Part shown: in pieces, positions 9,446 through 18,885 of the stretch | Position numbering within the stretch: the first letter of the stretch is position 1 | How the letters are laid out: each line of letters starts with the position of its first letter | Source: Kaiparowitsia implicata GSE-PSE-MK54-09C | GTDB taxonomy: Bacteria > Cyanobacteriota > Cyanobacteriia > Elainellales > Elainellaceae | Assembly (NCBI GenBank): GCA_019359435.1 | Contig: JAHHHI010000056.1 | Span: 62,001 to 126,000 of the forward strand | Length of the DNA stretch: 64,000 nt | Reading direction: 5' to 3' | Notes under the pieces: generated by a model | The model's database searches: none | What the model saw: only the letters and a program-made list of their open reading frames with translations | What the model was told of the DNA's origin: nothing | Translations under genes and position numbers: made by a program

Positions 9446-10228
9446 ATGACCACCACCCCTGCACCCAGTTCCATACCAGCGCTGCCCGACGAGGCGATCG
9501 CCGTGCGCATCCGCAATCTCAATTATTTCTTTGGGCAGGGCGAGCTGCGAAAGCAGGTGCTGTTTGACATTAACCTTGATTTGCCCAAGGGCGAAATTGT
9601 GATTATGACGGGCCCCTCTGGCTCGGGCAAAACAACGCTGCTGACCTTAATTGGAGCGCTACGCACCGTTCCTGATGGCAGCCTAAAGGTGCTGGGGCGC
9701 GACATTGTCGGAATGGGGCGATCGCAGCTTGTAGACGTGCGCCGCAACATTGGCTTTATCTTTCAAGCGCACAACCTCTTCGACTCTCTCTCTGCCGCTC
9801 AGAATGTGGAGATGGCGGTAGAACTCGCCCCCAACTGGCGCGAAAAGCGCCGTCAGGCTGTCGCCATTTTGACCCAATTGGGCTTGAGCGATCGGGTAGA
9901 CTATAAGCCGAAAGCCCTCTCAGGAGGACAAAAGCAACGAGTGGCGATCGCCCGAGCCTTGGTCAACCAACCCCCGCTCATTCTTGCCGACGAGCCCACC
10001 GCCGCCCTCGACAAAAAGTCAGGCCGAGACGTCGTAACCTTGATGCAACAACTCGCCAAAAGCGAAGGTCGCACCATCCTCATGGTCACCCACGACAATC
10101 GCATCCTCGACGTGGCTGACCGCATTGTCACCATGGTGGATGGTCGCCTTGACTCTGATGAAAACCTAGGACACTTTGTCGACACCCACGACCCCAAAAC
10201 CCTCGACCGTCGTATGTTTATCCTGTAG
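9446..10228 (+). CDS. devA: ATP-binding subunit of DevBCA-type exporter
   Basis: A 260-residue ABC ATPase of the MacB/LolD/DevA group. Walker A is GPSGSGKTT, the Q-loop is IFQAHNLF, the signature is LSGGQKQR, Walker B is LILADEPTA and the switch His is in MVTHDNR; all are intact. The preceding N-terminus VRIRNLNYFFGQGELRKQVL is typical of DevA. The gene is 47 bases after the second devC and closes the operon. It should energise extrusion through the two DevC subunits and DevB. Confidence 0.93.
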   Translation: MTTTPAPSSIPALPDEAIAVRIRNLNYFFGQGELRKQVLFDINLDLPKGEIVIMTGPSGSGKTTLLTLIGALRTVPDGSLKVLGRDIVGMGRSQLVDVRRNIGFIFQAHNLFDSLSAAQNVEMAVELAPNWREKRRQAVAILTQLGLSDRVDYKPKALSGGQKQRVAIARALVNQPPLILADEPTAALDKKSGRDVVTLMQQLAKSEGRTILMVTHDNRILDVADRIVTMVDGRLDSDENLGHFVDTHDPKTLDRRMFIL

Positions 10229-10268
10229 CGCACTCTCCGCTGCCCTACGCCCCAACCCCAACCCCGCC

Positions 10269-10748
10269 ATGGCCCTCACGTTTCAAACCCCTACGCAAGA
10301 GATCACCTATCACAAGGTCTCAGACTATCTCAGCAACTCTGCACTGTTTAAAGATTTACTGCATGTGTCATTGCGAGACCCGCAGTTTGATATCACCTAC
10401 GGTTCCGCTCAAGTCGCGGTAGAGGTGCTGCCGTGGGACGTGCACCCCTGGGAAGAACGGGAACTGGCCATCGTCAAAGCCTGTAGCTGCGTCACCGTGG
10501 GCAGCGACCCCACCCCCGAGATGATGCACTATCTGTTGACCGAAAATCATCGAATGCGGTTTGGAGCCTTTCACTTGAGTAACGATAGCGATATTCGGTT
10601 TGCTCATACTGTGCTCGGTGGCGAAAGCATGGACTTAATGGAGTTGCAAACCTGCATTCTTTCGGTGGTTACCATCGCAGACACCTACGACGACATCATT
10701 CGCGATCAGTTTGGCGGGCAACGAGCCGTCGATCGCATCGGATCCTAA
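10269..10748 (+). CDS. YbjN/type III secretion chaperone-like domain protein
   Basis: A 159-residue soluble protein. I take the ATG at 10269 (MALTFQTPTQEITYH), because the longer frame from 10176 overlaps devA. The sequence has the alternating strand/helix pattern of the YbjN/CesT-like fold, with a short N-terminal helix (VSDYLSNSALF) and a C-terminal helix ILSVVTIADTYDDIIRDQFG. YbjN-like proteins are common and poorly understood in cyanobacteria. It lies 40 bases after devA, so co-transcription is possible. The family assignment rests on overall pattern, not on a catalytic motif. Confidence 0.6.
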   Translation: MALTFQTPTQEITYHKVSDYLSNSALFKDLLHVSLRDPQFDITYGSAQVAVEVLPWDVHPWEERELAIVKACSCVTVGSDPTPEMMHYLLTENHRMRFGAFHLSNDSDIRFAHTVLGGESMDLMELQTCILSVVTIADTYDDIIRDQFGGQRAVDRIGS

Positions 10749-10809
10749 CACCCGTGAGCGATCGCCCTAGAAACAGGGGCCTAGGTCTGCGACTAGCACC
10801 CAAAAAAGT

Positions 10810-10838
10810 GGGGGTGTGCTCTATTAGAGCACACCCCC
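10810..10838. terminator. Bidirectional intrinsic terminator between convergent genes
   Basis: Perfect 13-bp arms GGGGGTGTGCTCT and AGAGCACACCCCC surround a 3-base loop. On the minus strand the stem is followed by ACTTTTTTGGG, a good T-run, so it terminates the PEP-CTERM gene. On the plus strand the following ATTTATG is weaker, but the stem may also end the devBCA/YbjN transcript. Confidence 0.85.
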
Positions 10839-10884
10839 ATTTATGCGTTCATCTATGGGTTTAGTATGGGCGATCGCCCAAGCG

Positions 10885-11574
10885 TTACGCTTTTTTGCAA
10901 TCGCGAGACTTTTTCAGGCGATAGCCAATGCCGGCTGCCGCGACAGTTCCCATCACGGTAAAGGGCTCAGGCACAGCCTGGCTTTCGGTCGGCAATGCCA
11001 CCGTCTCAGACTGGAAAGTAAACAGCGACGCATGAGACAGGTCGCGGCCCATGGTGCCATTGCCCGAGGTAGAAACCCCAACGGTGTCGAAGAACCCAGC
11101 GGTTACCTCGCCCACATTGTTAAACAGATAGGCACTGTAGGCATTGCCAGCCTTGAGGCTAATCACAAAAGGCCCAGACAACTTAGCACCCCCTAGCAAG
11201 CTCCAAGATCCGGTGCTAGAACCATTATCTGCAAAAAAGCCGCCTTCATCTGATTTGCCAAACAGATTCCAAGAGCCGCTACCCACCGTGTCCTCAAACA
11301 AACCATCGTTCAATAGGGTTTGAAGAGGACTCTCGGCTCCGGTGTCATTGCCAGAGAAAGAGCCTTTGCAGGCTGTTGCAAAAATGCCACCCGTTACCGA
11401 AACATCGGAAGTGCTGCATAAGTCACTCACCACCGCCTCAACAGAATTGGACGGTGCAGGCCCATCCTTCTTACCCTTAGCAAGTGCTTCCGTGCTAGCA
11501 ACCGTCACCATGCTTGCCGCAATTAAGGTAGATGTCAGCAGGGTTGATTTCCAGGAGAAACGACGAGTAACCAT
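10885..11574 (-). CDS. PEP-CTERM sorting-domain exported protein
   Basis: A 229-residue secreted protein. An N-terminal signal peptide (about residues 1-33, ending near TEALA) leads to a Gly/Ser-rich middle with Trp-containing repeats such as GSWNLFG and GSWSLLGG. The C-terminus carries VPEPFTVMGTVAAAGIGYRL followed by a basic tail, the PEP-CTERM tripartite signal recognised by exosortase-type systems. The middle has four Cys in the mature part (DLCS, TACK) and otherwise no known domain. Such proteins are thought to be anchored transiently and released to the outer surface or matrix. It stands alone, with a strong terminator downstream and about 1 kb of noncoding DNA upstream. Confidence 0.8.
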   Translation of the reverse strand: MVTRRFSWKSTLLTSTLIAASMVTVASTEALAKGKKDGPAPSNSVEAVVSDLCSTSDVSVTGGIFATACKGSFSGNDTGAESPLQTLLNDGLFEDTVGSGSWNLFGKSDEGGFFADNGSSTGSWSLLGGAKLSGPFVISLKAGNAYSAYLFNNVGEVTAGFFDTVGVSTSGNGTMGRDLSHASLFTFQSETVALPTESQAVPEPFTVMGTVAAAGIGYRLKKSRDCKKA

Positions 11575-12566
11575 TTGGCTTTCCTCAAACGAATAGTGTT
11601 AGTCTGTAGCGTTTTAGACACGAAACAACTCTAGCAAGCGTGCAGCGAATGTAGCCACCTATACTAAATACTTCAAGATTTATTGTTAATCACTGCGTAA
11701 ATATGGGCCAACCCTTCATCTAATTCATCAGGACTGCCAACAGGCATAGCTTTGCAAAGATGGCCAAAGCAGCTAAAACCCTTATTTTGCAAGGCTTAGT
11801 TCAGTTTCTGCCAGTCAACCTTTACATTCTTCAACCCAGCAGACGATCGGCAGACACGAGGAAGACGACGCAATAAGTAGCTAAATATACTATCAAGACC
11901 TTGATATTACGGACGACTCGGTCTATCCAGATAGGTGCTTGATTATAGGTTCATCATCCTATCAGCCAAATTTCTTACCTCTCTGCCTACTATTTGCGTC
12001 TAGCGGATTATCTAAAACGTGACTAACGGGCACTCAACTCTAAAAAGATTGGCCGAAGAAAGACGTTTGGGGCTAAATTAGTGGATTAAGGGTTGTATCT
12101 ATCTGGTGCGAAGGCCTGTTGCCAGAGTCATGCAGACGTTTTAGGGTATTTGCAGCAAGATAGTGCAGGGGCGATCGCTCAGCTTAAAGCTAGCCTTAAG
12201 TGAGTGCCTTTCAAAGCTGATAACGACCTTGAGACAAAGATTATGGTTCGATGTAAGCGCATGAGGAATGGTGCCCAACGCTATAATCTGCCAAGAGTTG
12301 CTCAAAAAGGCGTCATAAATTCATCCCACTGTGGAGAATCTGCCTAGAGCTGAGCCATTAATGTGTGATTTGGGAATTCTCGATTAAGGTGGAATTCAGC
12401 ACCATTCAATCGTTAGCATAGAGAAGAAGTCTTACTGTGACTCGTCCCTTAACGTTGTATTCGCCTCGGCTAGCGTTTAGCTTATGTTTCTCAAAAAATG
12501 TTGCGACATCAGGGCAGCGTGTCTGCATGCTTTGCCGTAACGAGGTTGAACCAGTAAGGAAGATTC
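11575..12566. other. Long intergenic region, no gene recognised
   Basis: About 990 bases between two divergently transcribed genes. It is more AT-rich than its surroundings, contains many stops in all frames and a short inverted repeat (TATCAAGA/CCTTGATA) near 11889. No protein-like frame, tRNA or known riboswitch was recognised. The length leaves room for long regulatory leaders or an unrecognised small RNA. Confidence 0.4.
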
Positions 12567-13457
12567 ATGTCTAGCGTGGAACACCAGTTTAAGGTTCGCT
12601 TTTGGGGAGTGCGAGGCAGCATTTCTTGCCCCGGCTCAGAAACGGTGAGATATGGCGGAAACACGTCCTGCGTTGAGATGCGTGTAGGCGAAAACCTGCT
12701 GATTTTTGACGGAGGGACAGGGCTGCGAGTGTTGGGCCAATCCCTTCTGAGAGAAATGCCCCTACGCGCTAATATGTTTTTCACCCACTCCCACTGGGAT
12801 CACATTCAGGGGTTTCCATTTTTTGTGCCTGCTTTTGTTAAGGGCAACAGGTTTAATATTTATGGGGCGATCGCCCCCAATGGGTCCACCATTGAGCAGC
12901 GCCTGAACGACCAAATGCTGCACCCTAACTTTCCGGTGCCGCTCCAAATTATGGGAGCCGACCTCACCTTCCACGACATTGCCGTCGGCGAAACCGTGCA
13001 TATCGACGATGTAACAGTAGAAAACGCGCTGCTCCATCATCCTGGCGAAGCGGTGGGCTACCGCGTCATCTGGAATAACCATGCAGTGGCCTATGTAACG
13101 GACACCGAGCACTACCCTGATCGGCTGGATGAAAATGTGCTGTGGCTGGCGCGTGACGCCGATGTGATGATTTACGATGCCACCTATACTGACACCGAAT
13201 ACAACTCAGAAAAGTCACCCAAGGTAGGTTGGGGGCACTCAACCTGGCAAGAAGCTATCAAGGTAGCGAAAGAAGCAAACGTGAAAAAGCTGATCATTTT
13301 CCACCATGACCCGTTGCACAGCGATGAGTTTATGGATCAGATTAAGCGCGATACCGCCGAACGCTTCAGCAACAGTGATGTCGCCTACGAAGGGATGGAA
13401 ATTGACGTGTTAGCTCAGCCGGAGCCCAGCGGCAAGCCCTTGAAATTATCTGCTTAA
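12567..13457 (+). CDS. Metallo-beta-lactamase-fold metallohydrolase (intact active site)
   Basis: A 296-residue cytoplasmic hydrolase related to RNase Z/PhnP-type phosphodiesterases. The N-terminus FKVRFWGVRGSISCPG is typical of this subgroup. The zinc motif THSHWDH places His74, His76, Asp78 and His79. Further ligand candidates are His157/158 (LLHHPGEA), Asp179 and His182 (VTDTEH), His224 (GWGHSTW) and His246/247 (IIFHHDP). The substrate is unknown; related proteins are sometimes fused to or located near cyclic-nucleotide or response-regulator signalling proteins. A diverged paralogue with a damaged metal site lies at 39004-39912. Confidence 0.85.
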   Translation: MSSVEHQFKVRFWGVRGSISCPGSETVRYGGNTSCVEMRVGENLLIFDGGTGLRVLGQSLLREMPLRANMFFTHSHWDHIQGFPFFVPAFVKGNRFNIYGAIAPNGSTIEQRLNDQMLHPNFPVPLQIMGADLTFHDIAVGETVHIDDVTVENALLHHPGEAVGYRVIWNNHAVAYVTDTEHYPDRLDENVLWLARDADVMIYDATYTDTEYNSEKSPKVGWGHSTWQEAIKVAKEANVKKLIIFHHDPLHSDEFMDQIKRDTAERFSNSDVAYEGMEIDVLAQPEPSGKPLKLSA

Positions 13458-13593
13458 GCGCGTTTGGCTATGCTCTGGGGCGTTTCTAGGTAGCTTTCAG
13501 CGTTGAACGCAGACCCGTGTAACGGGCTAGCGCTGTCATCCCTTCCCAAAACTTCTACCTGTTCCGCCTTATTCTTGTGTCAAAATGTGAAGC

Positions 13594-14574
13594 GTGTGGA
13601 TTACTTCGTCGCTAGATTCAATCCGAACGCCAACACGGGCCGCCCTGGGAAATTTTGATGGGGTTCACCAGGGGCACTGTCGGGTGATTGAGCCGATTTT
13701 GGGTGCAGGGCCAGGATACGCGACGGTTGTGACGTTCCATCCTCACCCTCAAGAGTTTTTTTCAAAGCAGCGGCGATCGCTCCTCACTCCCATCGCTGAA
13801 AAGGCGCAGGTGCTGGCCCACTTAGGTGTGGAGCAATTGGTGCAGCTCCCGTTTACAGCAGACTTGGCCGTAATGTCGCCAGAGGCTTTTGTAAAGCAGA
13901 TTTTGGTAAACGGATTGCGCGCTAGCAGGGTGAGCGTGGGCCAAGATTTTTGCTTTGGCTATCGACGGTCGGGTACAGCGGTGGATCTGGTGCAACTGGC
14001 TGCAACCTTTGGCATTGCGGTGGACTGTGTGCCACTGCATACGCAGGGGAGCGATCGCATCAGCAGTTCACAGATTCGGCATGCATTGCAGCACGGGCAA
14101 GTATCCCTAGCGAATCAGCTGTTAGGGCGTGCCTACACCCTTTGTGGCACGGTGATGCCAGGTCAGCAACTGGGCCGCACCTTGGGTTTTCCCACGGCTA
14201 ACCTACAACTGCCGCCGGAAAAGTTTTTGCCCAAGGATGGGGTCTATGCGGTGTGGGTCACGGGCAAGGATGGCGAACCCCTGGAGTCAGGCATTTCCAG
14301 CTTGGATTTGAATAAGAATCGCCCCCTCCCTGGCGTCATGAATATTGGCATGCGCCCTACCGTCAACGGCACCCAGCGCACGGTAGAAGTGCATCTGCTG
14401 GATTGGAGCGGCGACCTCTATCACCAGCCCCTAACGGCAAGCCTGGTGGCGTATCTGCGAGGAGAACAGGCCTTTGAGTCACTGGAGGCCCTCAAGGCCC
14501 AAATTCAGCAAGATTGCGATCAGGCGCGATCGCTCTTTTCAACCTCCTCAACGCCGCTGCCGCTGGGGGAATAA
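13594..14574 (+). CDS. ribF: Bifunctional riboflavin kinase / FAD synthetase
   Basis: A 326-residue RibF that converts riboflavin to FMN and then FAD. The N-terminal nucleotidyltransferase domain has ALGNFDGVHQGH (the H-x-G-H-like site) and SVGQDFCFGYRRSG. The C-terminal kinase domain has GRTLGFPTANL and GVMNIGMRPTVNG. The start is a GTG; an in-frame stop lies two codons upstream, so a longer protein is impossible. Length is normal. No FMN riboswitch was recognised upstream. It is followed 53 bases later by a glycosyltransferase. Confidence 0.95.
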   Translation: MWITSSLDSIRTPTRAALGNFDGVHQGHCRVIEPILGAGPGYATVVTFHPHPQEFFSKQRRSLLTPIAEKAQVLAHLGVEQLVQLPFTADLAVMSPEAFVKQILVNGLRASRVSVGQDFCFGYRRSGTAVDLVQLAATFGIAVDCVPLHTQGSDRISSSQIRHALQHGQVSLANQLLGRAYTLCGTVMPGQQLGRTLGFPTANLQLPPEKFLPKDGVYAVWVTGKDGEPLESGISSLDLNKNRPLPGVMNIGMRPTVNGTQRTVEVHLLDWSGDLYHQPLTASLVAYLRGEQAFESLEALKAQIQQDCDQARSLFSTSSTPLPLGE

Positions 14575-14627
14575 CCCCTGTGTAGGGCTTATACATAAGT
14601 GCTGCTTCACTCTTTCTGGATTTCCCC

Positions 14628-15710
14628 ATGCCCCCGTCTCTCTCTCCTCTACGGTTACTCTTTGTCTCGACGAGTGTGGGGCCGCTGGGGTCTGGAGTGG
14701 GCGGTGGCGTGGAGCTAACGTTGCAAAACCTAGCGCAAGAATTGCAGCAGCGTGGGCATCGAGTTGAGGTGGTGGCGCCTGCGGGCTCTCGGGCTGCAGG
14801 GCTGTCGCTTGTGCCCATTGACGGCGCGGTGCAGCCGATGGCACAAAGCCAGCAGCGAGATGCGCCCTCCGTGCTGCCCCCCAATTCAGTACTGGCGCAC
14901 ATGTGGGACTATGCTCGCACCGCGCAGCATCGCTACGATCTCGTGCTCAATTTTGCCTATGACTGGCTGCCGTTTTACCTCAGCCCCTTTTTTCACTGCC
15001 CAGTGGCACACCTGGTCAGCATGGGGTCGCTGTCTGAGGCAATGGATGCAGCCATCGGTGCGGTCGTTGAGCGCGCTCCAGCGACGGTGGCCATGCATAG
15101 CCGGGCTCAAGCGGCGACCTTTGTCTGGGGCGATCGCCCGCGTATTTTGGGCAACGGGTTTGATCTGTCTCAATACAAAGTCTGCCTATCACCCGCACCC
15201 TACTTGGGCTGGGTGGGGCGCATTGCGCCGGAAAAAGGGTTAGAAGATGCGATCGCCGCTAGCACCAAAGCAGGGCTGCCTCTGCACATTTGGGGCGCGA
15301 TGACGGGTGAGGACTACTGGCACCAGCTTCAGCAGCAGCACCCCGACTCGTCTTATCAGTATCAAGGCTTTGTGCCGACTCAGCAGCTACAGCAGGCGCT
15401 GGGCCGCTGCCGGGGGCTGCTGGTCACGCCCAAATGGGTGGAAGCTTTTGGCAATGTGGTCATTGAGGCGCTGGCCTGTGGTGTGCCTGTGATCGCCTAC
15501 CGCCGAGGCGGCCCCGCAGAGCTGGTAGAGGATGGCGTAACGGGCTGGCTAGTAGAGCCGGATTCAGTGCTAGAGCTAGAGCGGGCGATCGCCCGATTGG
15601 ATGCCATCGACCGTCTGACCTGCCGCCAACGAGCCGAAGCTCAATATTCCAACAGGGCGATGGGCGATCGGGTCGAAGCCTGGTTTCGCGATATCCTGCG
15701 ATCGCATTGA
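14628..15710 (+). CDS. GT4-family (GT-B fold) glycosyltransferase
   Basis: A 360-residue retaining glycosyltransferase. The N-terminal acceptor domain opens with LRLLFVSTSVGPLGSGVGGG (the glycine-rich loop). The C-terminal donor-binding domain includes YLGWVGRIAPEKGLEDAI and the E-x7-E region KWVEAFGNVVIEALACGVP, followed by RGGPAELVEDGVTGWLVEP. These mark a nucleotide-sugar-dependent enzyme of family GT4. The acceptor is unknown; surface polysaccharide or glycolipid synthesis is likely by family. Confidence 0.88.
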   Translation: MPPSLSPLRLLFVSTSVGPLGSGVGGGVELTLQNLAQELQQRGHRVEVVAPAGSRAAGLSLVPIDGAVQPMAQSQQRDAPSVLPPNSVLAHMWDYARTAQHRYDLVLNFAYDWLPFYLSPFFHCPVAHLVSMGSLSEAMDAAIGAVVERAPATVAMHSRAQAATFVWGDRPRILGNGFDLSQYKVCLSPAPYLGWVGRIAPEKGLEDAIAASTKAGLPLHIWGAMTGEDYWHQLQQQHPDSSYQYQGFVPTQQLQQALGRCRGLLVTPKWVEAFGNVVIEALACGVPVIAYRRGGPAELVEDGVTGWLVEPDSVLELERAIARLDAIDRLTCRQRAEAQYSNRAMGDRVEAWFRDILRSH

Positions 15711-16065
15711 ATTAATCGCATTGAATTGATCGTACTGAATCAATCGTCCCAAACGATCGCACTGAGCCATGGCACCCATCCGCCGCCCGTGCTCACCATC
15801 GACTTGTCTGCAAATGGACTAATGATGGGAATATGGTTTAAATCCAGTTGGCGCGATCGCCGCATCCAAAACCTAGACCTACGCAATAAAACTCCTGCTC
15901 CGCACGGGTTTCACCGCAAGATTAGATTGGGGCGGATTGATTTGCGTCATCATCCAGAACTCAGCCAACTTTCATCAGAAGGCGATGGGCGCAACTGGAG
16001 GATGGTTAACCATCAGGCGAGAAACTGCTTCCGCCTGGGCAGCAACGAGAAGCAAGGAAACTGAC
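15711..16065. other. Intergenic region upstream of psb28
   Basis: A 355-base gap. At 15711-15760 it has a run of near-repeats of TTGAATTGATCGTACTGAATCAATCG type. The remainder presumably carries the psb28 promoter and leader, and GGAAACTGAC lies directly before its ATG. Frames crossing it are short and unconvincing. Confidence 0.45.
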
Positions 16066-16401
16066 ATGGCCGAAATTCAATTTGCAAAAGGGATTCGCGA
16101 GGACATCGTCCCCGATATTCGCATCACCCGCTCTAAAGATGGCAGCAATGGACGGGTCATCTTTTATTTTGAGAAACCCGAGGCGCTTGGGCAAGAGTTT
16201 ACAGAAGACATTACCGGCATGTACATGATTGACGAAGAGGGTGAAATCATCACCCGCGACGTGAATGCTAAGTTTGTCAATGGTGAACCCGAAGCCTTAG
16301 AAGTCGTGTATTCCTATAAGAGTGCGGAGGAGTTTGAACGATTTATGCGCTTTATGGAGCGCTATGGCGAAGAAAACGGCTTGGGCTTTACCAAAACCTA
16401 A
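16066..16401 (+). CDS. psb28: Photosystem II assembly/reaction-centre protein Psb28
   Basis: A 111-residue soluble protein that matches the normal Psb28 length. The sequence [20 protein letters not shown] followed by [13 protein letters not shown] is characteristic. It binds at the cytoplasmic side of CP47 in PSII assembly intermediates and is thought to protect and assist assembly. The start at 16066 (MAEIQF) is chosen over an upstream in-frame codon at 15937 because family proteins start here and AAGGAAA precedes it. It lies 18 bases before the MoaB/MogA gene. Confidence 0.96.
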   Translation: MAEIQFAKGIREDIVPDIRITRSKDGSNGRVIFYFEKPEALGQEFTEDITGMYMIDEEGEIITRDVNAKFVNGEPEALEVVYSYKSAEEFERFMRFMERYGEENGLGFTKT

Positions 16402-16419
16402 CGCAGCACTCCCTTCCCT

Positions 16420-16920
16420 ATGATTCAGCCCCATGCCGATGCACAACCGCTGGCGGTGCACTGTGCCGTGCTGACTGCCAGCGACAGCCGCACCGTAGAA
16501 ACTGACCGCAGCGGCCAGCTGATTCAGCAATTGCTCCAAGACCATCAGCATGTGGTGCAAGACTATCGGCTGCTGCCTGATCGGGCCGTGGCGATCGCCG
16601 CTCTTGTCCAGCAGTGGTGCAACCAACCTGAGATTGATGCAGTCATCCTCAACGGTGGCACGGGCATTGCCCCCCGCGACACCACCTACGACGCCATCGA
16701 GCAGTTGATCCAAACGCCCATCCCTGGCTTTGGTGAGTTGTTCCGCTGGCTCAGCTTTCAAGACATCGGCTCGCGGGCGATCGCCTCTCGGGCCATTGCG
16801 GGGGTGCGCAACGCCACGCTAATTTTCTCCCTTCCCGGCTCTAGCAATGCCGTCCGTCTAGGGATGGAATCCCTGATTCTGCCCGAGTTGATGCACCTAA
16901 CCCGACAGATGCAGGGGTAG
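16420..16920 (+). CDS. moaB: MoaB/MogA-type molybdenum cofactor protein
   Basis: A 166-residue protein of the MogA/MoaB/CinA-like fold that adenylates molybdopterin or inserts molybdate. The N-terminus CAVLTASDSRTVETDRSG and the motif ILNGGTGIAPRDTTYDAI hold the molybdopterin-binding loop (GGTG). LPGSSNAVRLGMESLILPEL is the C-terminal signature. The single-domain size favours MoaB over fused Cnx1-type forms. MoaB and MogA cannot be separated securely by eye. Confidence 0.85.
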   Translation: MIQPHADAQPLAVHCAVLTASDSRTVETDRSGQLIQQLLQDHQHVVQDYRLLPDRAVAIAALVQQWCNQPEIDAVILNGGTGIAPRDTTYDAIEQLIQTPIPGFGELFRWLSFQDIGSRAIASRAIAGVRNATLIFSLPGSSNAVRLGMESLILPELMHLTRQMQG

Positions 16921-17085
16921 AGGTTGAGAATATGGCGAAGGTCGGCTAGGCCCGACTCAAACCTGCCTGGTTTCTGCCTCATGCTCTCCATCCCTCACCC
17001 TGCGATTTGACGGTTGCTGACTACCCCGTCAGTGCTCGTCTTCAAGTCCCACGCGCTCTATCCCGTCACCAATCTCTAGGTCTCG

Positions 17086-18816
17086 ATGCTTAAGAGCCTC
17101 ACCACTGCTCTCTTTCATCTGCCTGCGTCGCGGCGCCAGCAGAAGGTTTGGTTTGGTTTGAGCATGGCGATCGCCCTAGTCTATTCGCTGCCCGCACTAC
17201 AAGAGGCGTTCTCCAGTCCCTATGTGGTGCAAGATGACGCACGGCAGCATATATTTTGGATGCGGCGGTTTCTTGACCCAGCGCTGTTTCCCAATGATGC
17301 CATTGCAGACTACTTTCAGTCTGTGGCGCCCCAAGGCTATACCCTGTTCTATCGGCTGTTTATTGCGTTCGGCCTCGACCCCATTCTGCTGAGCAAGCTG
17401 TTGCCCGTGGGGTTGGGCCTGGTGACTGCGGCGCTGGCCTTTGGGGTGAGCTGGCACCTGCTGCCCCTGCCCATTACAGGCTTTTTCGCCAGCGTCATGG
17501 TGAGCCAAACGCTGTGGAGCCATGATGATTTAGCGTCGGCCACACCCCGCGCGTTTATGCTGCCGCTGTTTATGGGGTTTTTGGTTTGCCTGCAGCGGCG
17601 GTGGCGCTGGGGCTGTTGGGGTGCGATCGCCCTCCAAGGCTTGTTTTACCCGCAGTATGTTCTGGTGATGGCGGGGCTGCTAGCGCTGCATGGGGTGATC
17701 TGGCAGGAGGGACGATTTATGCTGCGGCGCGATCGCCCCACGCTCATCGTGGTGGGCGGAGGGCTGCTGGTGGCGGCCCTAGTGCTGCTGCCGTTTATCG
17801 TCAGCACATCGGAGTATGGCCCGACCATTACCGCCGCCGAGGCACGCCAACTGCCAGAGTTTACCGACGGGCGCAGCCGTTTCTTTCAAACTGACCCATG
17901 GGGCTTCTGGCTGTCGGGGATGCGGAGCGGGCTGTTCCCCACCTTTAAGCCGCCGCTCATGGGCCTGGGGATTTTTCTGCCCCTCGTGCTGGGGCGACTG
18001 CGGCGGTCTCCTCTGGCGCAGCAGGTGCAGGGTCTGGGGCTGTTGTGGCGACTCCCGCTGATATCGCTCGCGCTGTTTTTGGCGGCCCATGCGCTCTTGT
18101 TTAAGCTGCATCTGCCCAGTCGCTATACGGCCTATACCCTACGGTTTACGTTGATTTTTGCCGCGGCGATCGCCCTCACGCTTGTGCTGGATGGGGCGCT
18201 GCGGTGGGCCGAGTCGCATCGAACCCAGTCCGCCGCGGGGAACTGGTGGCGCAGTGTGGCTGTGGGTCTGCTCAGCGGGGCGATCGCCCTCGCATTACTG
18301 CTGTTTCCCCAGTACGAGTCACGCTTTCCCAACGGCAACTACGTGATGGGTGCAGCGCCAAGGCTCTATCCTGCTCTGGCCCAGTTGCCGCCCGATGCCC
18401 TGATCGCCACGCTGGTGGATGAGGCCGACAATATTCCTAGCTTTACAAACCGCTCTGTGCTAGTGGCGCGGGAATATGCCATTCCCTACCACGTGGGCTA
18501 TTACCAACCCTTTCGGCAACGGGCGATCGCCCTGCTGGCGGCGCAATATAGCCCCCGACCCCGCGACTTGCGCCAGTTCATTCGGCAGCAGGGCATCACC
18601 CACTGGCTGTTGGAGGACACTAGCTTTGAGCCGGGGTATCTCCGCACGCACTGGACTCGGCAATATCTGGAGACCGTGCCTCAGGCAGAGGCAAACTTAG
18701 GGGGGCGATCGCCCGCCTTAGCCCGCCTTGCCCCACCCTGTATTATCCACCAAGCGGACGGATTGCAGTTAGTGGATGCTAGCTGCCTGCTTCAGCCTGC
18801 CGAAGATGGGGAGTGA
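17086..18816 (+). CDS. Multi-pass membrane protein with GT-C glycosyltransferase-like features
   Basis: A 576-residue protein with about nine to eleven predicted membrane helices in residues 20-405 and a soluble C-terminal part of about 165 residues. After the first helix an acidic loop motif, YVVQDDARQHIFWMRRF, resembles the Asp-containing first external loop of GT-C enzymes that use polyprenyl-linked sugars. Many HIP1 octamers fall within it. No closer family name is recognised. It follows MoaB by 165 bases and is not obviously co-functional with its neighbours. Confidence 0.6.
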   Translation: MLKSLTTALFHLPASRRQQKVWFGLSMAIALVYSLPALQEAFSSPYVVQDDARQHIFWMRRFLDPALFPNDAIADYFQSVAPQGYTLFYRLFIAFGLDPILLSKLLPVGLGLVTAALAFGVSWHLLPLPITGFFASVMVSQTLWSHDDLASATPRAFMLPLFMGFLVCLQRRWRWGCWGAIALQGLFYPQYVLVMAGLLALHGVIWQEGRFMLRRDRPTLIVVGGGLLVAALVLLPFIVSTSEYGPTITAAEARQLPEFTDGRSRFFQTDPWGFWLSGMRSGLFPTFKPPLMGLGIFLPLVLGRLRRSPLAQQVQGLGLLWRLPLISLALFLAAHALLFKLHLPSRYTAYTLRFTLIFAAAIALTLVLDGALRWAESHRTQSAAGNWWRSVAVGLLSGAIALALLLFPQYESRFPNGNYVMGAAPRLYPALAQLPPDALIATLVDEADNIPSFTNRSVLVAREYAIPYHVGYYQPFRQRAIALLAAQYSPRPRDLRQFIRQQGITHWLLEDTSFEPGYLRTHWTRQYLETVPQAEANLGGRSPALARLAPPCIIHQADGLQLVDASCLLQPAEDGE

Positions 18817-18885
18817 TTGCCGTAAGATAAGAAAAGACATCCGGTTTATACCCCTATCCCCAACATCAGCCCTTAGCATTCATCC

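Noticed and set aside
10176-10268. Longer N-terminus for the YbjN-like protein
   Set aside because: It lies inside devA in another frame and has no similarity to the family; the ATG at 10269 is better.
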